A DNA stretch of 64,000 nt from Aeoliella mucimassa (GTDB lineage: Bacteria > Planctomycetota > Planctomycetia > Pirellulales > Lacipirellulaceae): the NCBI RefSeq assembly GCF_007748035.1, contig NZ_CP036278.1, positions 124,001 through 188,000 of the forward strand, in the 5' to 3' direction. The position numbers were made by a program, and so were the translations under genes. Positions within the stretch are counted from its first letter, which is position 1. Each line of letters starts with the position of its first letter. The notes beneath the pieces are model-generated. The model worked only from the letters and a program-made list of their open reading frames with translations. It was not told the DNA's origin and did no database searches. Shown here piece after piece: positions 56,013-64,000 of the stretch.

Positions 56013-57812
56013 CTAGGTGGCCAGTGCGTCTTTTCCCAGGCGGTGGCAAAAATCGCCGAACGTTTCGTTGGTCTGGCGGTCGTCGCGGAACTGGCGGAAC
56101 ACTGGCAGCAGCGTGCTTACCACTTCGTCCTCCGGCACCAGGTCTTTGAACACCCAGTTCAGCCGATCGCCTTGGCGGCGGCCGCCGAGGAAGATGGTGT
56201 ACTTGCCCTTGGTCTTGCCGACCAAACCGATATCGGCGTTGTACGGGCGTGAGCAGCCGTTGGGGCACCCGGTCATGCGGGTGGTGAATACCTCGTCGCC
56301 GAGTCCCAGCGAGGTGAGTTCGCGTTCCATCTCGTCCATGATGGTCGGCAGCATCCGCTCGCTCTCGGTGACCGCCAGCCCGCACATCGGCAGGGCAGGG
56401 CAGGCCATGCTCCACCGGCGCGTGGTCGAGATGTCGTCGGTCAGCACGACACCATGGTGCACGAGGATGCCTTCGAGTCGCTCGCGATCGTCGTCCGACA
56501 AGTCGCAGAAGATCAGGTTCTGGTGCGGTGTGATCCGCATCGGCGGGGCCATCGTTTTGCAGATCTCGGTCAACGCGGTCATCAGGTTCACATCGCCGGC
56601 GTCTTTGATGCGGCCGTTCTCGATGAACAAGCCATAGAACCAGCGACCATCCCCTTGCTCGTTCCAACCGAGCGCGTCGTTGTAGTCGATCACTTCCATC
56701 GGGCGTGGTGCCTGCAGGTCGTGGCCTAGGTACTCTTCCACTTTCTTGGTGAACTTCTCGAGTCCCCAGTTGCGAACCAGGTACTTCAGGCGAGCGGTCT
56801 TGCGATCGCTGCGGTTGCCGAAGTCGCGCTGCACCTTCAAGACTGCCTTGGCTACGTCGATGGCTGGCGTGTTGGTATCGGACACCGGGATGAATGCCAT
56901 CGGCATCGCGATTGCCGCGTAGGTCTTCGACGCGCTGGGAGTGACCCCAAACCCGCCGCCGACCAGCACATTGTAGCCGACGATGTCGAAGTCTTCGCAC
57001 ACGGCTAGGAAGCCGACGTCCTGCGAGTAGACATCGGCCGAGTTATCGCCAGGCAAGGCGACGCCGAGCTTGAACTTGCGCGGCAGGTAAGTCTTGCCGT
57101 AGAGCGGTTCGGTATCCTTGGTCTTGGTTTCGCTGGCGGGAGCGACGTTGGTTTTCTCGCCGGTCTCGCTATCGGTGAGCCAGATTTCGTGATAGGCGGT
57201 GGTATTCGGCTTCAGTTCGGCGGCCAGGTCTTCGGCTAGTTCCTGAAGCTTGTCGTACACCGGGTCGTTCTTGTACGGCGCGGGGTTGCACATCAGGTTG
57301 CGTCGCACGTCGCCGCAGGCGGCCAGCGTGGTGAGCTGCACTTCGTTGATGCGACGGATGGCTGCCTTGAGGTTGCTCTTCAGCACGCCATGCAATTGAA
57401 TGCCCTGGCGCGTGGTCAGGCGGAGGGTGCCATCGCCAAGGGTTTGGCCAAGCTTCAGGTGTTCGAGAAATTGATCACTGGTGATACGCCCACCTGGGAT
57501 GGCGGTACGCACCATGAAGCTAAAGTACTTGCCGCCTGGCACACCAGCCTTCTTGGCTTCGGCGCGGCGATCACGATCGTCCTGCTGGTAGCTGCCGTGG
57601 TGTTTGAGCAGCATGCCATTGTCGCTGGAGAATCCGGCCGAGTCGTCGGCCAGTTCTTCGGCAATGGTTCCACGGAGGAAGTTGCTATTCAGCTTGACAC
57701 CCTCGGCACCGCTTAGCTTGGGTTCGTCATCCGACGAGTCTTTCGACTTGGCAGCTTTCAGTTGATCGAGGGGGCTCGGCTTGGTGGACTTGGGCTTCGA
57801 CTTATCGGACAT
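56013..57812 (-). CDS. Ferredoxin-dependent nitrite/sulfite reductase
   Basis: The product is 599 residues. It is a siroheme and [4Fe-4S] assimilatory reductase: the N-terminal half has RTAIPGGRITSDQFLEHL, TTRQGIQLHGV and GDVRRN; the C-terminal half has ACPALPMCGLAVTE and TGCPNGCSRPYNADIGLVG, the C-x5-C and C-x3-C cluster ligands. Sequence alone does not separate sulfite from nitrite reductase. A Lys/Ser-rich N-terminal tail precedes the domain. The frame is open to 57983; the ATG at 57812 starts the SDKSKPKST tail. It is divergent from pgpA. Confidence 0.93.
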   Translation of the reverse strand: MSDKSKPKSTKPSPLDQLKAAKSKDSSDDEPKLSGAEGVKLNSNFLRGTIAEELADDSAGFSSDNGMLLKHHGSYQQDDRDRRAEAKKAGVPGGKYFSFMVRTAIPGGRITSDQFLEHLKLGQTLGDGTLRLTTRQGIQLHGVLKSNLKAAIRRINEVQLTTLAACGDVRRNLMCNPAPYKNDPVYDKLQELAEDLAAELKPNTTAYHEIWLTDSETGEKTNVAPASETKTKDTEPLYGKTYLPRKFKLGVALPGDNSADVYSQDVGFLAVCEDFDIVGYNVLVGGGFGVTPSASKTYAAIAMPMAFIPVSDTNTPAIDVAKAVLKVQRDFGNRSDRKTARLKYLVRNWGLEKFTKKVEEYLGHDLQAPRPMEVIDYNDALGWNEQGDGRWFYGLFIENGRIKDAGDVNLMTALTEICKTMAPPMRITPHQNLIFCDLSDDDRERLEGILVHHGVVLTDDISTTRRWSMACPALPMCGLAVTESERMLPTIMDEMERELTSLGLGDEVFTTRMTGCPNGCSRPYNADIGLVGKTKGKYTIFLGGRRQGDRLNWVFKDLVPEDEVVSTLLPVFRQFRDDRQTNETFGDFCHRLGKDALAT

Positions 57813-58006
57813 AGGGAGCAGAGTAAAAAGGAGGGCTAAATGGCAGGGTGGGGAGTGGTCGCCTAGTGTTGGGCGCAAACATCGAGGATATTTAGATAGT
57901 TCGTGATGTTTATTCCTGCAATCATAGCTCTCATCCAATCGAAGTGAAACGGCAGACGGGCTTTGAACACCCTCATTTCGCACGCCAAATCCCGACTCAA
58001 CTACTC

Positions 58007-58492
58007 ATGAATACAACCAATCCATCGGCTCCTCCACGACGAACTCTCGCGGTTTGGTTGGCTTCCGGCCTGGGAGTAGGGCTCGTGATGCCTGCGCCAG
58101 GCACGTTCGGCGCCTTATGGGGACTTCCGCTGCTCTGGATTTATGGAATGTTGCCAGGCGATTTGTGGTGGTGGACAGTCGCGATCGCCATGCTAGCGGT
58201 GGGGGTGCCAGTCTGCGGCCGCGCGGCCCGCGATCTGCAACGCAAAGACCCAGGCCCGGTGGTGTGGGACGAGTTCGCCACGGTTCCCTTGGTGTTCGCG
58301 TTTGTAGCGCCCAGCTCGCCTTGGCTGGTGCTGCTGGGATTTGCCCTGCACCGGGTGTTCGATATTTCGAAGCCCTGGCCATGTCGACAGTTGGAGTCCC
58401 AGCCTGGCGGCTGGGGCATCATGCTCGACGACGTGGTCGCGGCCTTCTATGCCGCCGCGGTGTTGTGGGCCATTCGCCATTTGGGCGGCTGA
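58007..58492 (+). CDS. pgpA: Phosphatidylglycerophosphatase A
   Basis: The product is 161 residues, a membrane enzyme that removes phosphate from phosphatidylglycerol phosphate. Conserved features: MPAPGTFGALWGLPLLWI, DPGPVVWDEFATVPLVF and FDISKPWPCRQLE..GGWGIMLDDVVAAFYA; about four membrane segments. The frame is open to 57944; the ATG at 58007 starts the soluble N-tail, and no strong ribosome site decides. The remaining phospholipid genes are not nearby. Confidence 0.93.
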   Translation: MNTTNPSAPPRRTLAVWLASGLGVGLVMPAPGTFGALWGLPLLWIYGMLPGDLWWWTVAIAMLAVGVPVCGRAARDLQRKDPGPVVWDEFATVPLVFAFVAPSSPWLVLLGFALHRVFDISKPWPCRQLESQPGGWGIMLDDVVAAFYAAAVLWAIRHLGG

Positions 58493-58517
58493 GCTTCGCA
58501 CGCAAGCGCAACAAGAA

Positions 58518-58555
58518 AGCCCCGACGACTTCAGGGAGTGAAAGTCGCCGGGGCT
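58518..58555 (-). terminator. Terminator between convergent pgpA and BBP7 genes
   Basis: Arms 58518-58531 and 58542-58555 pair with one internal A-C mismatch. On the minus strand TTTCTTGTT follows, so it probably serves the BBP7 gene; it can also stop pgpA transcripts. Confidence 0.6.
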
Positions 58556-58665
58556 GGAGGTCAGTGTGGTTGGGGGGCAACCACACTTGATGGGGGTCGG
58601 GTCGCAAGTCGCTCACCCACAGGGGCAAGCGGCTTCGTACACGCTACACGTCGGTGCAGCAGGTA

Positions 58666-60393
58666 CTAGTATTTCCATTCCACGCCGGTTTGCAGACCGT
58701 GCAGAATCATCGAGTCGTTGGTATCGATGGTCCGAGCAACGTAGTCGGAGTCGGACCACACCGAGGGAAGCTGCTCGTTGGCCAGGGCCACGCCGGTGAT
58801 GGCGATCACCCGGTAAGCCGTCGTGATCCGGCAGTTGCAGCCCACCTGGTAGCCAAGGCCAGCGCGAAGTTCGCCGAGGAACGACACGTCGGTCTTCTTC
58901 GCCAGTACGTTGACTGCGTTGCCAGAGCCATCCCAAGTAACCATGCCACCGCCACCGCCGTACACGGTTTGGTACACACTGGCGTTGTTGCCGTAGATAC
59001 CCATGCTGGTATCGCAGAAGGCACTCCACTTGCAACCGATGAGCCAGTTCATGTTGCTACCAATCTGGAAGCCAACCAGCTCGTTATCGGTGCTGATGTC
59101 GTGGAAGATGTTGTTGTCGTCGTTCAAGGGGAACCCGGTGTAGGCGGTCGGTTCGCCGGCGTTCGGGGTGCCGGTGCCATCGACGCCAACAAACATGGCC
59201 GCGTATTGCAGGTCCTCGTCGAGCTTCATGTATCGCACGCCGCACAGACCGTTCACGGTGAACCGCGGAGGAGCACACGCGTTGCAAGCATCGCCGCCGC
59301 CGGCAATCGGGAACCGCAGGAAGTTCAGTTCCAGGTTCTGGGCGCTGAAGTAGCTGCGAGCACGGAAACCAAGCACGCGAATGTCGTTCGTTTCATCGAC
59401 CGGCATGCTGTAATCCCAGTAGTCGTTCAGCGGACGGTCCGCGTAGGTACCACCAGCCGAACCATCGCGGTCGTAGTTCAGACCGTTGTAGTTGATCGCG
59501 CTATACATGCGATCGCCGTCGGTCCAAGCATCGGTGATCGTGGCCGACGAAGAATCTTCGGCCAGACCCCAGTAAACCACTTCCCAGGCGTAAGGACGCA
59601 GGCCCAGGCCAGGTCCACAAGGCGAGCCAAAGGTGCTGCCGAAGCGAATCTCGGCACCCCACTGCCAATCGGGTTCGATGTTCTCGGTCGACAGGACCGT
59701 GTCCATCGAGCTGGGGTAGTAAGGAGTCGAGGGAGCGGGCTCGTCGACTACCGTGGCGAAGCGGGTGTAGCTCGGGTTATCGCGGCTCATGAACAGGCTG
59801 TAGGCGCCGAAGAACCACTGGCGGCCACAGTTGTTAAACAGTCGACCACCCAAAGCCGAGCTGCTACCGCCGCCGAAGGTGCCGTAGTCGCAAGCAGCAC
59901 CGGTAGTGCAGTCGCCAGTTTCGCAGCCATAGCCCGAAGTGGGAGCTTGCACGTAGCCTTCCCAACCGGTTGCCGAGTCACCAGCAGGGTACTGACTCGC
60001 TTCGGTAGCTGGATCGCCCTCGGTGTATTCCTGAACCGGCGCGGTCTGCGGAAGACTCTCGGGGGCGGGCACGTGCTCGGGCGCAGCCGGCGTGGTGTCG
60101 TCGGCCATGGCGTAACGAGCCGCTGGGGCTGGCGCCTGATAGTTGGGCAACTGATACTGCGCGGTGCGATAGCTTGGCTGCGCCGTGGGGTACCCGGTTG
60201 GCTGCACTTGAATCGGCGGTACCGTGATCTGCGGCTGCACGGTTTGTGCGGTCGCTGGGTACTGCGCGTAAGCAGCTGCGGGTTGTTGTGTTTGATAGTA
60301 AGGGCCACTTTGGGCGAGGGATTGCGAAGTACCGGCAATCCCAAGTACTAACGCAGCCGCAATTCGCGTAGCTGCTGAACTTGAACGTGTCAT
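58666..60393 (-). CDS. BBP7-family outer-membrane beta-barrel protein
   Basis: The product is 575 residues: signal peptide, a long Pro/Gln/Tyr/Ala-rich linker (to ~residue 150), then a beta-barrel domain with CGRQWFFGAYSLFMSRDN, WQWGAEIRFGSTFG, LGYQVGCNCRITTAYRV and a final strand ending VEWKY. This matches BBP7-type proteins known from planctomycete outer envelopes. A pore or surface role is inferred from the fold. It converges with pgpA. Confidence 0.85.
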   Translation of the reverse strand: MTRSSSAATRIAAALVLGIAGTSQSLAQSGPYYQTQQPAAAYAQYPATAQTVQPQITVPPIQVQPTGYPTAQPSYRTAQYQLPNYQAPAPAARYAMADDTTPAAPEHVPAPESLPQTAPVQEYTEGDPATEASQYPAGDSATGWEGYVQAPTSGYGCETGDCTTGAACDYGTFGGGSSSALGGRLFNNCGRQWFFGAYSLFMSRDNPSYTRFATVVDEPAPSTPYYPSSMDTVLSTENIEPDWQWGAEIRFGSTFGSPCGPGLGLRPYAWEVVYWGLAEDSSSATITDAWTDGDRMYSAINYNGLNYDRDGSAGGTYADRPLNDYWDYSMPVDETNDIRVLGFRARSYFSAQNLELNFLRFPIAGGGDACNACAPPRFTVNGLCGVRYMKLDEDLQYAAMFVGVDGTGTPNAGEPTAYTGFPLNDDNNIFHDISTDNELVGFQIGSNMNWLIGCKWSAFCDTSMGIYGNNASVYQTVYGGGGGMVTWDGSGNAVNVLAKKTDVSFLGELRAGLGYQVGCNCRITTAYRVIAITGVALANEQLPSVWSDSDYVARTIDTNDSMILHGLQTGVEWKY

Positions 60394-60776
60394 CCGAGCG
60401 ACCTCCTAAACTCCATTTTGTGGGTGCATGGCCCGGGGGTAGGCCCTTGGCAATCTCGAATTGCCAATTGCACTGCGCGGTTCCAACCTCTCCCAGAGGA
60501 TGAGGCGACTCCCTGGCGAACCTGCAACGTCCACCTTCCGCCTAGTCCGCGCAACGCTTCCTACCCCCAACAATCGTCCCTCAATTGGCTACAGTCGCGA
60601 TAATCGTTGCCTGCGGACGCTTTTTGCCCGAGGGTGGGGCGTGCAATCGCTACTGCGGGCAAGGCCTCTGCAGTGCCCGTATCCCCCCTGGCCCGCAAAG
60701 CTTGCCACTGGCGTGCGGCGACAAACGCCTGCGGTGGGTAGCCGGTTCGATAGCGGGCAACGCCATTCGCGGCAGT
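60394..60776. other. Upstream region of the BBP7 gene
   Basis: There is no supported gene here; the short plus-strand frames are low-complexity. This is the leader/promoter region of the BBP7 gene on the minus strand. Confidence 0.35.
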
Positions 60777-61307
60777 TTTCGCTGGAAATTGGCCACTTGT
60801 GGTGTTCTAATGGACAGGTGTGTGTGGCTGTCGGCTATCAGCTTTCGGCTGTTGGCTATTAAGTGATTGGAGGTGAATGAGTGTGATGCTTGTTTTGAAC
60901 TCGAACGACTAGCGACGCGCAGGCGCGGGGTGCTGGCGTGAGCGTTGGCTGCTGCGCGCGTTGGTAACACGCTCGAAGTGGCAAGCCGAGATTCTTCAGT
61001 CGCCGGAAGCTCCCTCAGAATGACATCCCCTGCCCCCTGACCCCCGAATCCTGAATCCTCGCCAGAATAGTTTCCCACCCATGGGAATCTATTTTGGGCA
61101 ACTATCGCGGAGGTGTTGATGCAACTCATTGCTCATAAACGACTTGCGATTCCTTCCCCGTGGGAAAATAGATTCCCATCGGATGCGTTTTGGGAAATGG
61201 GAATCTATTCGGGTACGAAAACCGCTGGTTTTGTAGCGTGGGCGAAGATTCAATTTTCCCATCGGTGGGTAAATTGGGAATCTATTTGCAAGCGGTGGGA
61301 ATCTATC
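60777..61307 (-). repeat. Dispersed 0.5-kb non-coding repeat, copy B (inverted)
   Basis: This stretch, read on the minus strand, aligns with 38113-38637 over its whole length. The 13-pair hairpin is conserved (arms 61167-61179 and 61197-61209) with almost the same loop. The AATAGATTCCCA motif recurs several times. The main length differences are in the segment near 61025-61065. It lies between the BBP7 gene and NfeD, with the last part about 130 bases before the NfeD start. Confidence 0.8.
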
Positions 61308-61435
61308 CAGTTCTCCTAAGGGGAATCGTGCTTGCGCCCGACTATTTTGCTGGTTTCAGGCCAACACGAACCAAATTGCTATAATTTGACGCGGCCGGCG
61401 AATAACCCCCAGACATTCATCGAGGGTAGAGAACT

Positions 61436-62017
61436 ATGGAAACGATTGATCCACTCGTATGGGCAGGCTTGCTCGTGTTAGTCGGGTTGGCCCTGGTCGT
61501 GCTCGAGATTCTCATTCCTTCGGGCGGAATCATCGGCCTGCTGTCGTTGGGCTCGATGCTAGCAGGCATTGTCATGGCGTTTCGCGCTGGCGGTCCTACG
61601 GCCGGATTCAGCGTGCTGTCGTTCGTGGTGTTGATGACTCCCGTGTCGATGGGCATCGCGTTTTACGTGCTACCGCGCACTCCGATTGGTCGCATTTTGC
61701 TAGGTGAAGCTCCTAAGAGCACAGAAGTTGCCCCCGAAGACCCTCGGCGTCAGCTGATCGGCCGTATCGGAGTCGCCCGCAGTAAGATGCTGCCGAGCGG
61801 CACCGTGGAGATCGACGGCCAGATGATCGACGCGGTCGCCAAGGGGCAAGCCATCGAACCAGGCGAAAAGGTACAAATCGTCGAGGTGCGAGCCAACCGG
61901 GTGATGGTCCGCACGGCCCCTAAGGATATGCACCCTGGCACTTCGCGACCCGATGATCTGCTGAACCGCAGTATCGAAGAACTTGGCATCGAAAGCCTGG
62001 AGGATCCACTAGCATAG
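61436..62017 (+). CDS. NfeD family membrane protein
   Basis: The product is 193 residues: an N-terminal membrane part (WAGLLVLVGLALVVLEILIPSGG, then two further segments to ~residue 75) and a C-terminal OB-fold domain (LIGRIGVARSKMLPSGTVEIDGQMIDAVAKGQ). The short NfeD form lacks the ClpP-like serine protease domain of long NfeD proteins. NfeD and flotillin are usually neighbours, as here (floA starts 91 bases downstream), and act in membrane microdomain organisation. Confidence 0.92.
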   Translation: METIDPLVWAGLLVLVGLALVVLEILIPSGGIIGLLSLGSMLAGIVMAFRAGGPTAGFSVLSFVVLMTPVSMGIAFYVLPRTPIGRILLGEAPKSTEVAPEDPRRQLIGRIGVARSKMLPSGTVEIDGQMIDAVAKGQAIEPGEKVQIVEVRANRVMVRTAPKDMHPGTSRPDDLLNRSIEELGIESLEDPLA

Positions 62018-62108
62018 CTTGAGCGAATACCGCAAAAAGGCTTACACTGCACTTTCGAACCACAGCGTTCCCACATTCCAGCATCGTATTCAGAAGTAGG
62101 TCTCCGAA

Positions 62109-63116
62109 ATGGGTGGTCCTTTACTGACAATCATTGGCGTCGCGATCGTTGTCGCGGGGCTAGTGCTCATCACCATTTTCGCCCGCTATTTTCGGCTGTG
62201 GATTCAGTCGTTCATGACGGGAGCGGGAATTTCGCTCTTCGACCTGATTCGCATGACCTTCCGTAAGGTGAATCCCGCGGTGATCGTCCGCAGCAAGATC
62301 ATGGCCGTGCAGGCCGGCCTCACCGACGAAGAGGGGGTGACCACCCAAGCACTCGAAGCCCACTACATGGCCGGCGGCAATGTGCCGCTGGTGATTCGAT
62401 CGATGATCGCTGCCCGCAAGGCCAAGATCATCGACCTCGATATCAAACGGGCGACCGCCATCGACCTGGCTGGCCGGAATATTCTGGAAGCGGTGCAGAC
62501 CAGTGTTTACCCGCGTGTGATCGATTGCCCCAGCAAAGACAGCAAAAAACCGTCGCTCGACGCCGTGGCCAAAAACGGCATTCAGCTCAAGGTAAAGGCT
62601 CGCGTGACCGTGCGGGCGAACCTCGACCAGCTGATCGGCGGTGCTACCGAAGAGACGATTGTCGCCCGCGTGGGCGAAGGCATTGTGAGCGCGATTGGCT
62701 CGGCCGACACGCATGCCGACGTGCTGGAGAACCCCGATCGGATCTCCAAAGCGGTGCTGGCTCGCCGGCTCGACTCGCAAACTGCGTTCGAAATCGTTTC
62801 GATCGACATCGCGGATATCGATGTTGGCGACAACATCGGTGCCCGGCTCGAAGCCGATAAGGCCGAAGCCGACACCCGAGTGGCCCAGGCGAATGCGGAA
62901 AAACGCCGCGCGGCCGCGGTTGCCACCGAGCAAGAAAACATGGCCACGATCGAGCAAAACCGGGCCACGCTCGTGCAGGCTCAGGCCGAGGTACCCAAGG
63001 CCATGGCCGAGGCCTTCCAGTCGGGCCGGCTGGGAATTCTCGACTATTACAAGCTGGAAAACGTAAAAGCCGATACCGACATGCGAGACGCCATCGCCAA
63101 GGCGGGGCGAAAGTAA
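62109..63116 (+). CDS. floA: Flotillin-like protein FloA
   Basis: The product is 335 residues: an N-terminal membrane hairpin ([28 protein letters not shown]), then the PHB/SPFH domain ([71 protein letters not shown]), then a coiled-coil ([22 protein letters not shown]) with the Ala-Glu repeats typical of flotillins. It assembles at the inner membrane and forms lipid-raft-like domains. It lies between NfeD and an unknown gene, all on one strand, probably one operon. Confidence 0.93.
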   Translation: MGGPLLTIIGVAIVVAGLVLITIFARYFRLWIQSFMTGAGISLFDLIRMTFRKVNPAVIVRSKIMAVQAGLTDEEGVTTQALEAHYMAGGNVPLVIRSMIAARKAKIIDLDIKRATAIDLAGRNILEAVQTSVYPRVIDCPSKDSKKPSLDAVAKNGIQLKVKARVTVRANLDQLIGGATEETIVARVGEGIVSAIGSADTHADVLENPDRISKAVLARRLDSQTAFEIVSIDIADIDVGDNIGARLEADKAEADTRVAQANAEKRRAAAVATEQENMATIEQNRATLVQAQAEVPKAMAEAFQSGRLGILDYYKLENVKADTDMRDAIAKAGRK

Positions 63117-63193
63117 CCTGTTCCGCCCTCCAGAAGCTGGACGCCTTTGGCTAGTTTCGCGAGTTTTTCCTTTCATCGACGTCTGATTCCATC

Positions 63194-63994
63194 ATGCCAT
63201 TCCTGTTCCAACCTGTGCTGGCAGACCTCGCCTTGTTGATCAAGGTGATATTCCTGCTGGTGATCATGGCTTCGGGCATCGTGCGTTGGATTCGCGAGGC
63301 GAAACAGCCGCCGGCCCCGCCGCAGCGACCGGGACGCCGGCCGGCGCGGGACCCGCTGGACGATCCGATGGAACACGACGAGCGACCTCGTCGACAGCCG
63401 CAGCAGGAAGAAATTCGCTCGGAAGTCGAGGAGTTTCTCCGCCGCATCGGCAAAGGAGAGCCGGAGCCAGGTCGCCGTGCCCAGCCGGTCGAAGCTCGGC
63501 AGACCCCGCCCGCTGCGGGTAGCCGACGTCCTCGGCAGATCGAGATGATCGACGAAACAGGTTTTGGCGTGGATGACCGGCCTCGCCAGACGCATCGTCG
63601 TACGCCGCCGCAACAAGCTCAGCCGAAGCCACTTTTTCCGCCGGTGCCGTCGACGCCGCCGCGCCAGGGTATCGAACGGGGCGAATCGGTGGCCGAACAT
63701 GTCGCGGTTCACCTGAACGAGGACCAATTCCGCGAGCGGGCCACCCACCTCGGGGAAGACGTCGCCCAATCCGACGAGCGGCTCGAAGCCCATTTACACC
63801 AGACTTTTGACCACGGGCTGGGCAGCCTGGCGGCTCGTCGCAAGGTTCGGGAGCAGGAAGATGCGGCAAAACGAACTGCCGAAGAAGCTCCCAATTTGGC
63901 CGAAACACTGCTTGGAATGCTCTCATCGCCTGCAGGCGTGCAGCAAGCGGTGATCCTGAACGAGGTGCTCCGCCGCCCCGACGACCGCTTCTAG
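63194..63994 (+). CDS. Unknown membrane-anchored protein in the flotillin operon
   Basis: The product is 266 residues. It has one N-terminal membrane segment (LADLALLIKVIFLLVIMASGIV), followed by a Pro/Arg/Gln-rich disordered region (residues ~35-150) and a helical C-terminal part (HLNEDQFRERATHLGEDVAQSDERLEAHL; ETLLGMLSSPAGVQQAVILNEVL). No family was recognised. Its position 77 bases behind floA on the same strand suggests co-expression and a role with the flotillin. It ends 6 bases before the window edge. Confidence 0.6.
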   Translation: MPFLFQPVLADLALLIKVIFLLVIMASGIVRWIREAKQPPAPPQRPGRRPARDPLDDPMEHDERPRRQPQQEEIRSEVEEFLRRIGKGEPEPGRRAQPVEARQTPPAAGSRRPRQIEMIDETGFGVDDRPRQTHRRTPPQQAQPKPLFPPVPSTPPRQGIERGESVAEHVAVHLNEDQFRERATHLGEDVAQSDERLEAHLHQTFDHGLGSLAARRKVREQEDAAKRTAEEAPNLAETLLGMLSSPAGVQQAVILNEVLRRPDDRF

Positions 63995-64000
63995 GCGTCG

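Noticed and set aside
58654-60351. 565-residue open frame on the plus strand
   Set aside because: Antisense to the BBP7 gene; Val/Gly/Ala/Arg-rich shadow without domains.

Overview
The window looks like chromosomal DNA of a planctomycete, most likely order Pirellulales and perhaps near Lacipirellulaceae. This is inferred from gene content, not from a marker gene. The signs are a DUF1549/DUF1553 plus DUF1501 pair, a BBP7-type outer-membrane barrel, an exosortase with several PEP-CTERM proteins (one with dockerin-like repeats), a DUF1559 prepilin-like protein, a sulfatase, Gfo/Idh/MocA and DUF1080 proteins, and GC-rich coding DNA. I saw no rRNA, tRNA, CRISPR array, complete insertion sequence or prophage.

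Layout. 0-9 kb: a partial unknown gene at the left edge, DUF2461, the DUF1549/DUF1501 pair, a broken REP-associated transposase flanked by REP repeats, DUF1697 and thrS. 9-17 kb: a small PEP-CTERM protein, a probably secreted nickel superoxide dismutase with a His-rich tail, a proline-rich secreted protein, and an envelope polysaccharide/sorting locus (Wza-like lipoprotein, exosortase, Wzc-like protein with a degenerate P-loop) around a 0.9-kb structured intergenic region. 17-30 kb: SEC-C/TPR protein, ribD, Cys-rich lipoprotein, sulfatase, Uma2 nuclease-like protein, heparinase-like lyase, di-heme cytochrome c, zinc-ribbon membrane protein, Gfo/Idh/MocA oxidoreductase, DUF1080 hydrolase and an HD-like hydrolase. 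30-38 kb: an outer-membrane-like protein, a GH78 alpha-L-rhamnosidase, an AT-richer two-TM coiled-coil protein, and groES-groEL. 38-46 kb: a 0.5-kb non-coding repeat, two tandem paralogous glycosyltransferases, a pyruvyl-transferase-like gene, PEP-CTERM proteins and a cold-shock protein. 46-58 kb: a secretin-N-domain protein without a pore, Nif3, an ankyrin protein, AIM24, a PhyH oxygenase, a DUF1559 protein, two more PEP-CTERM proteins, a nitrite/sulfite reductase and pgpA. 58-64 kb: a BBP7 protein, the second, inverted copy of the 0.5-kb repeat, and an NfeD-flotillin operon with a third unknown gene.

How the genes may work together. The exosortase at 13.5 kb is the probable processing enzyme for the scattered PEP-CTERM proteins at 9.1, 42.5, 44.2, 53.6 and 55.0 kb. 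The Wza/Wzc-like genes and the glycosyltransferase/pyruvyltransferase cluster suggest surface polysaccharide synthesis. The sulfatase, heparinase-like lyase, rhamnosidase, Gfo/Idh/MocA and DUF1080 proteins fit breakdown of sulfated, rhamnose- or uronate-bearing algal or plant polysaccharides.

The observations most worth checking are the pair of inverted 0.52-kb repeats (about 38.1 and 60.8 kb), the Ni-SOD whose predicted signal cleavage would expose the metal-binding histidine, the decayed transposase with its REP/REPIN repeats, the Wzc-like protein lacking a normal Walker A lysine, and the structured leader before the exosortase.
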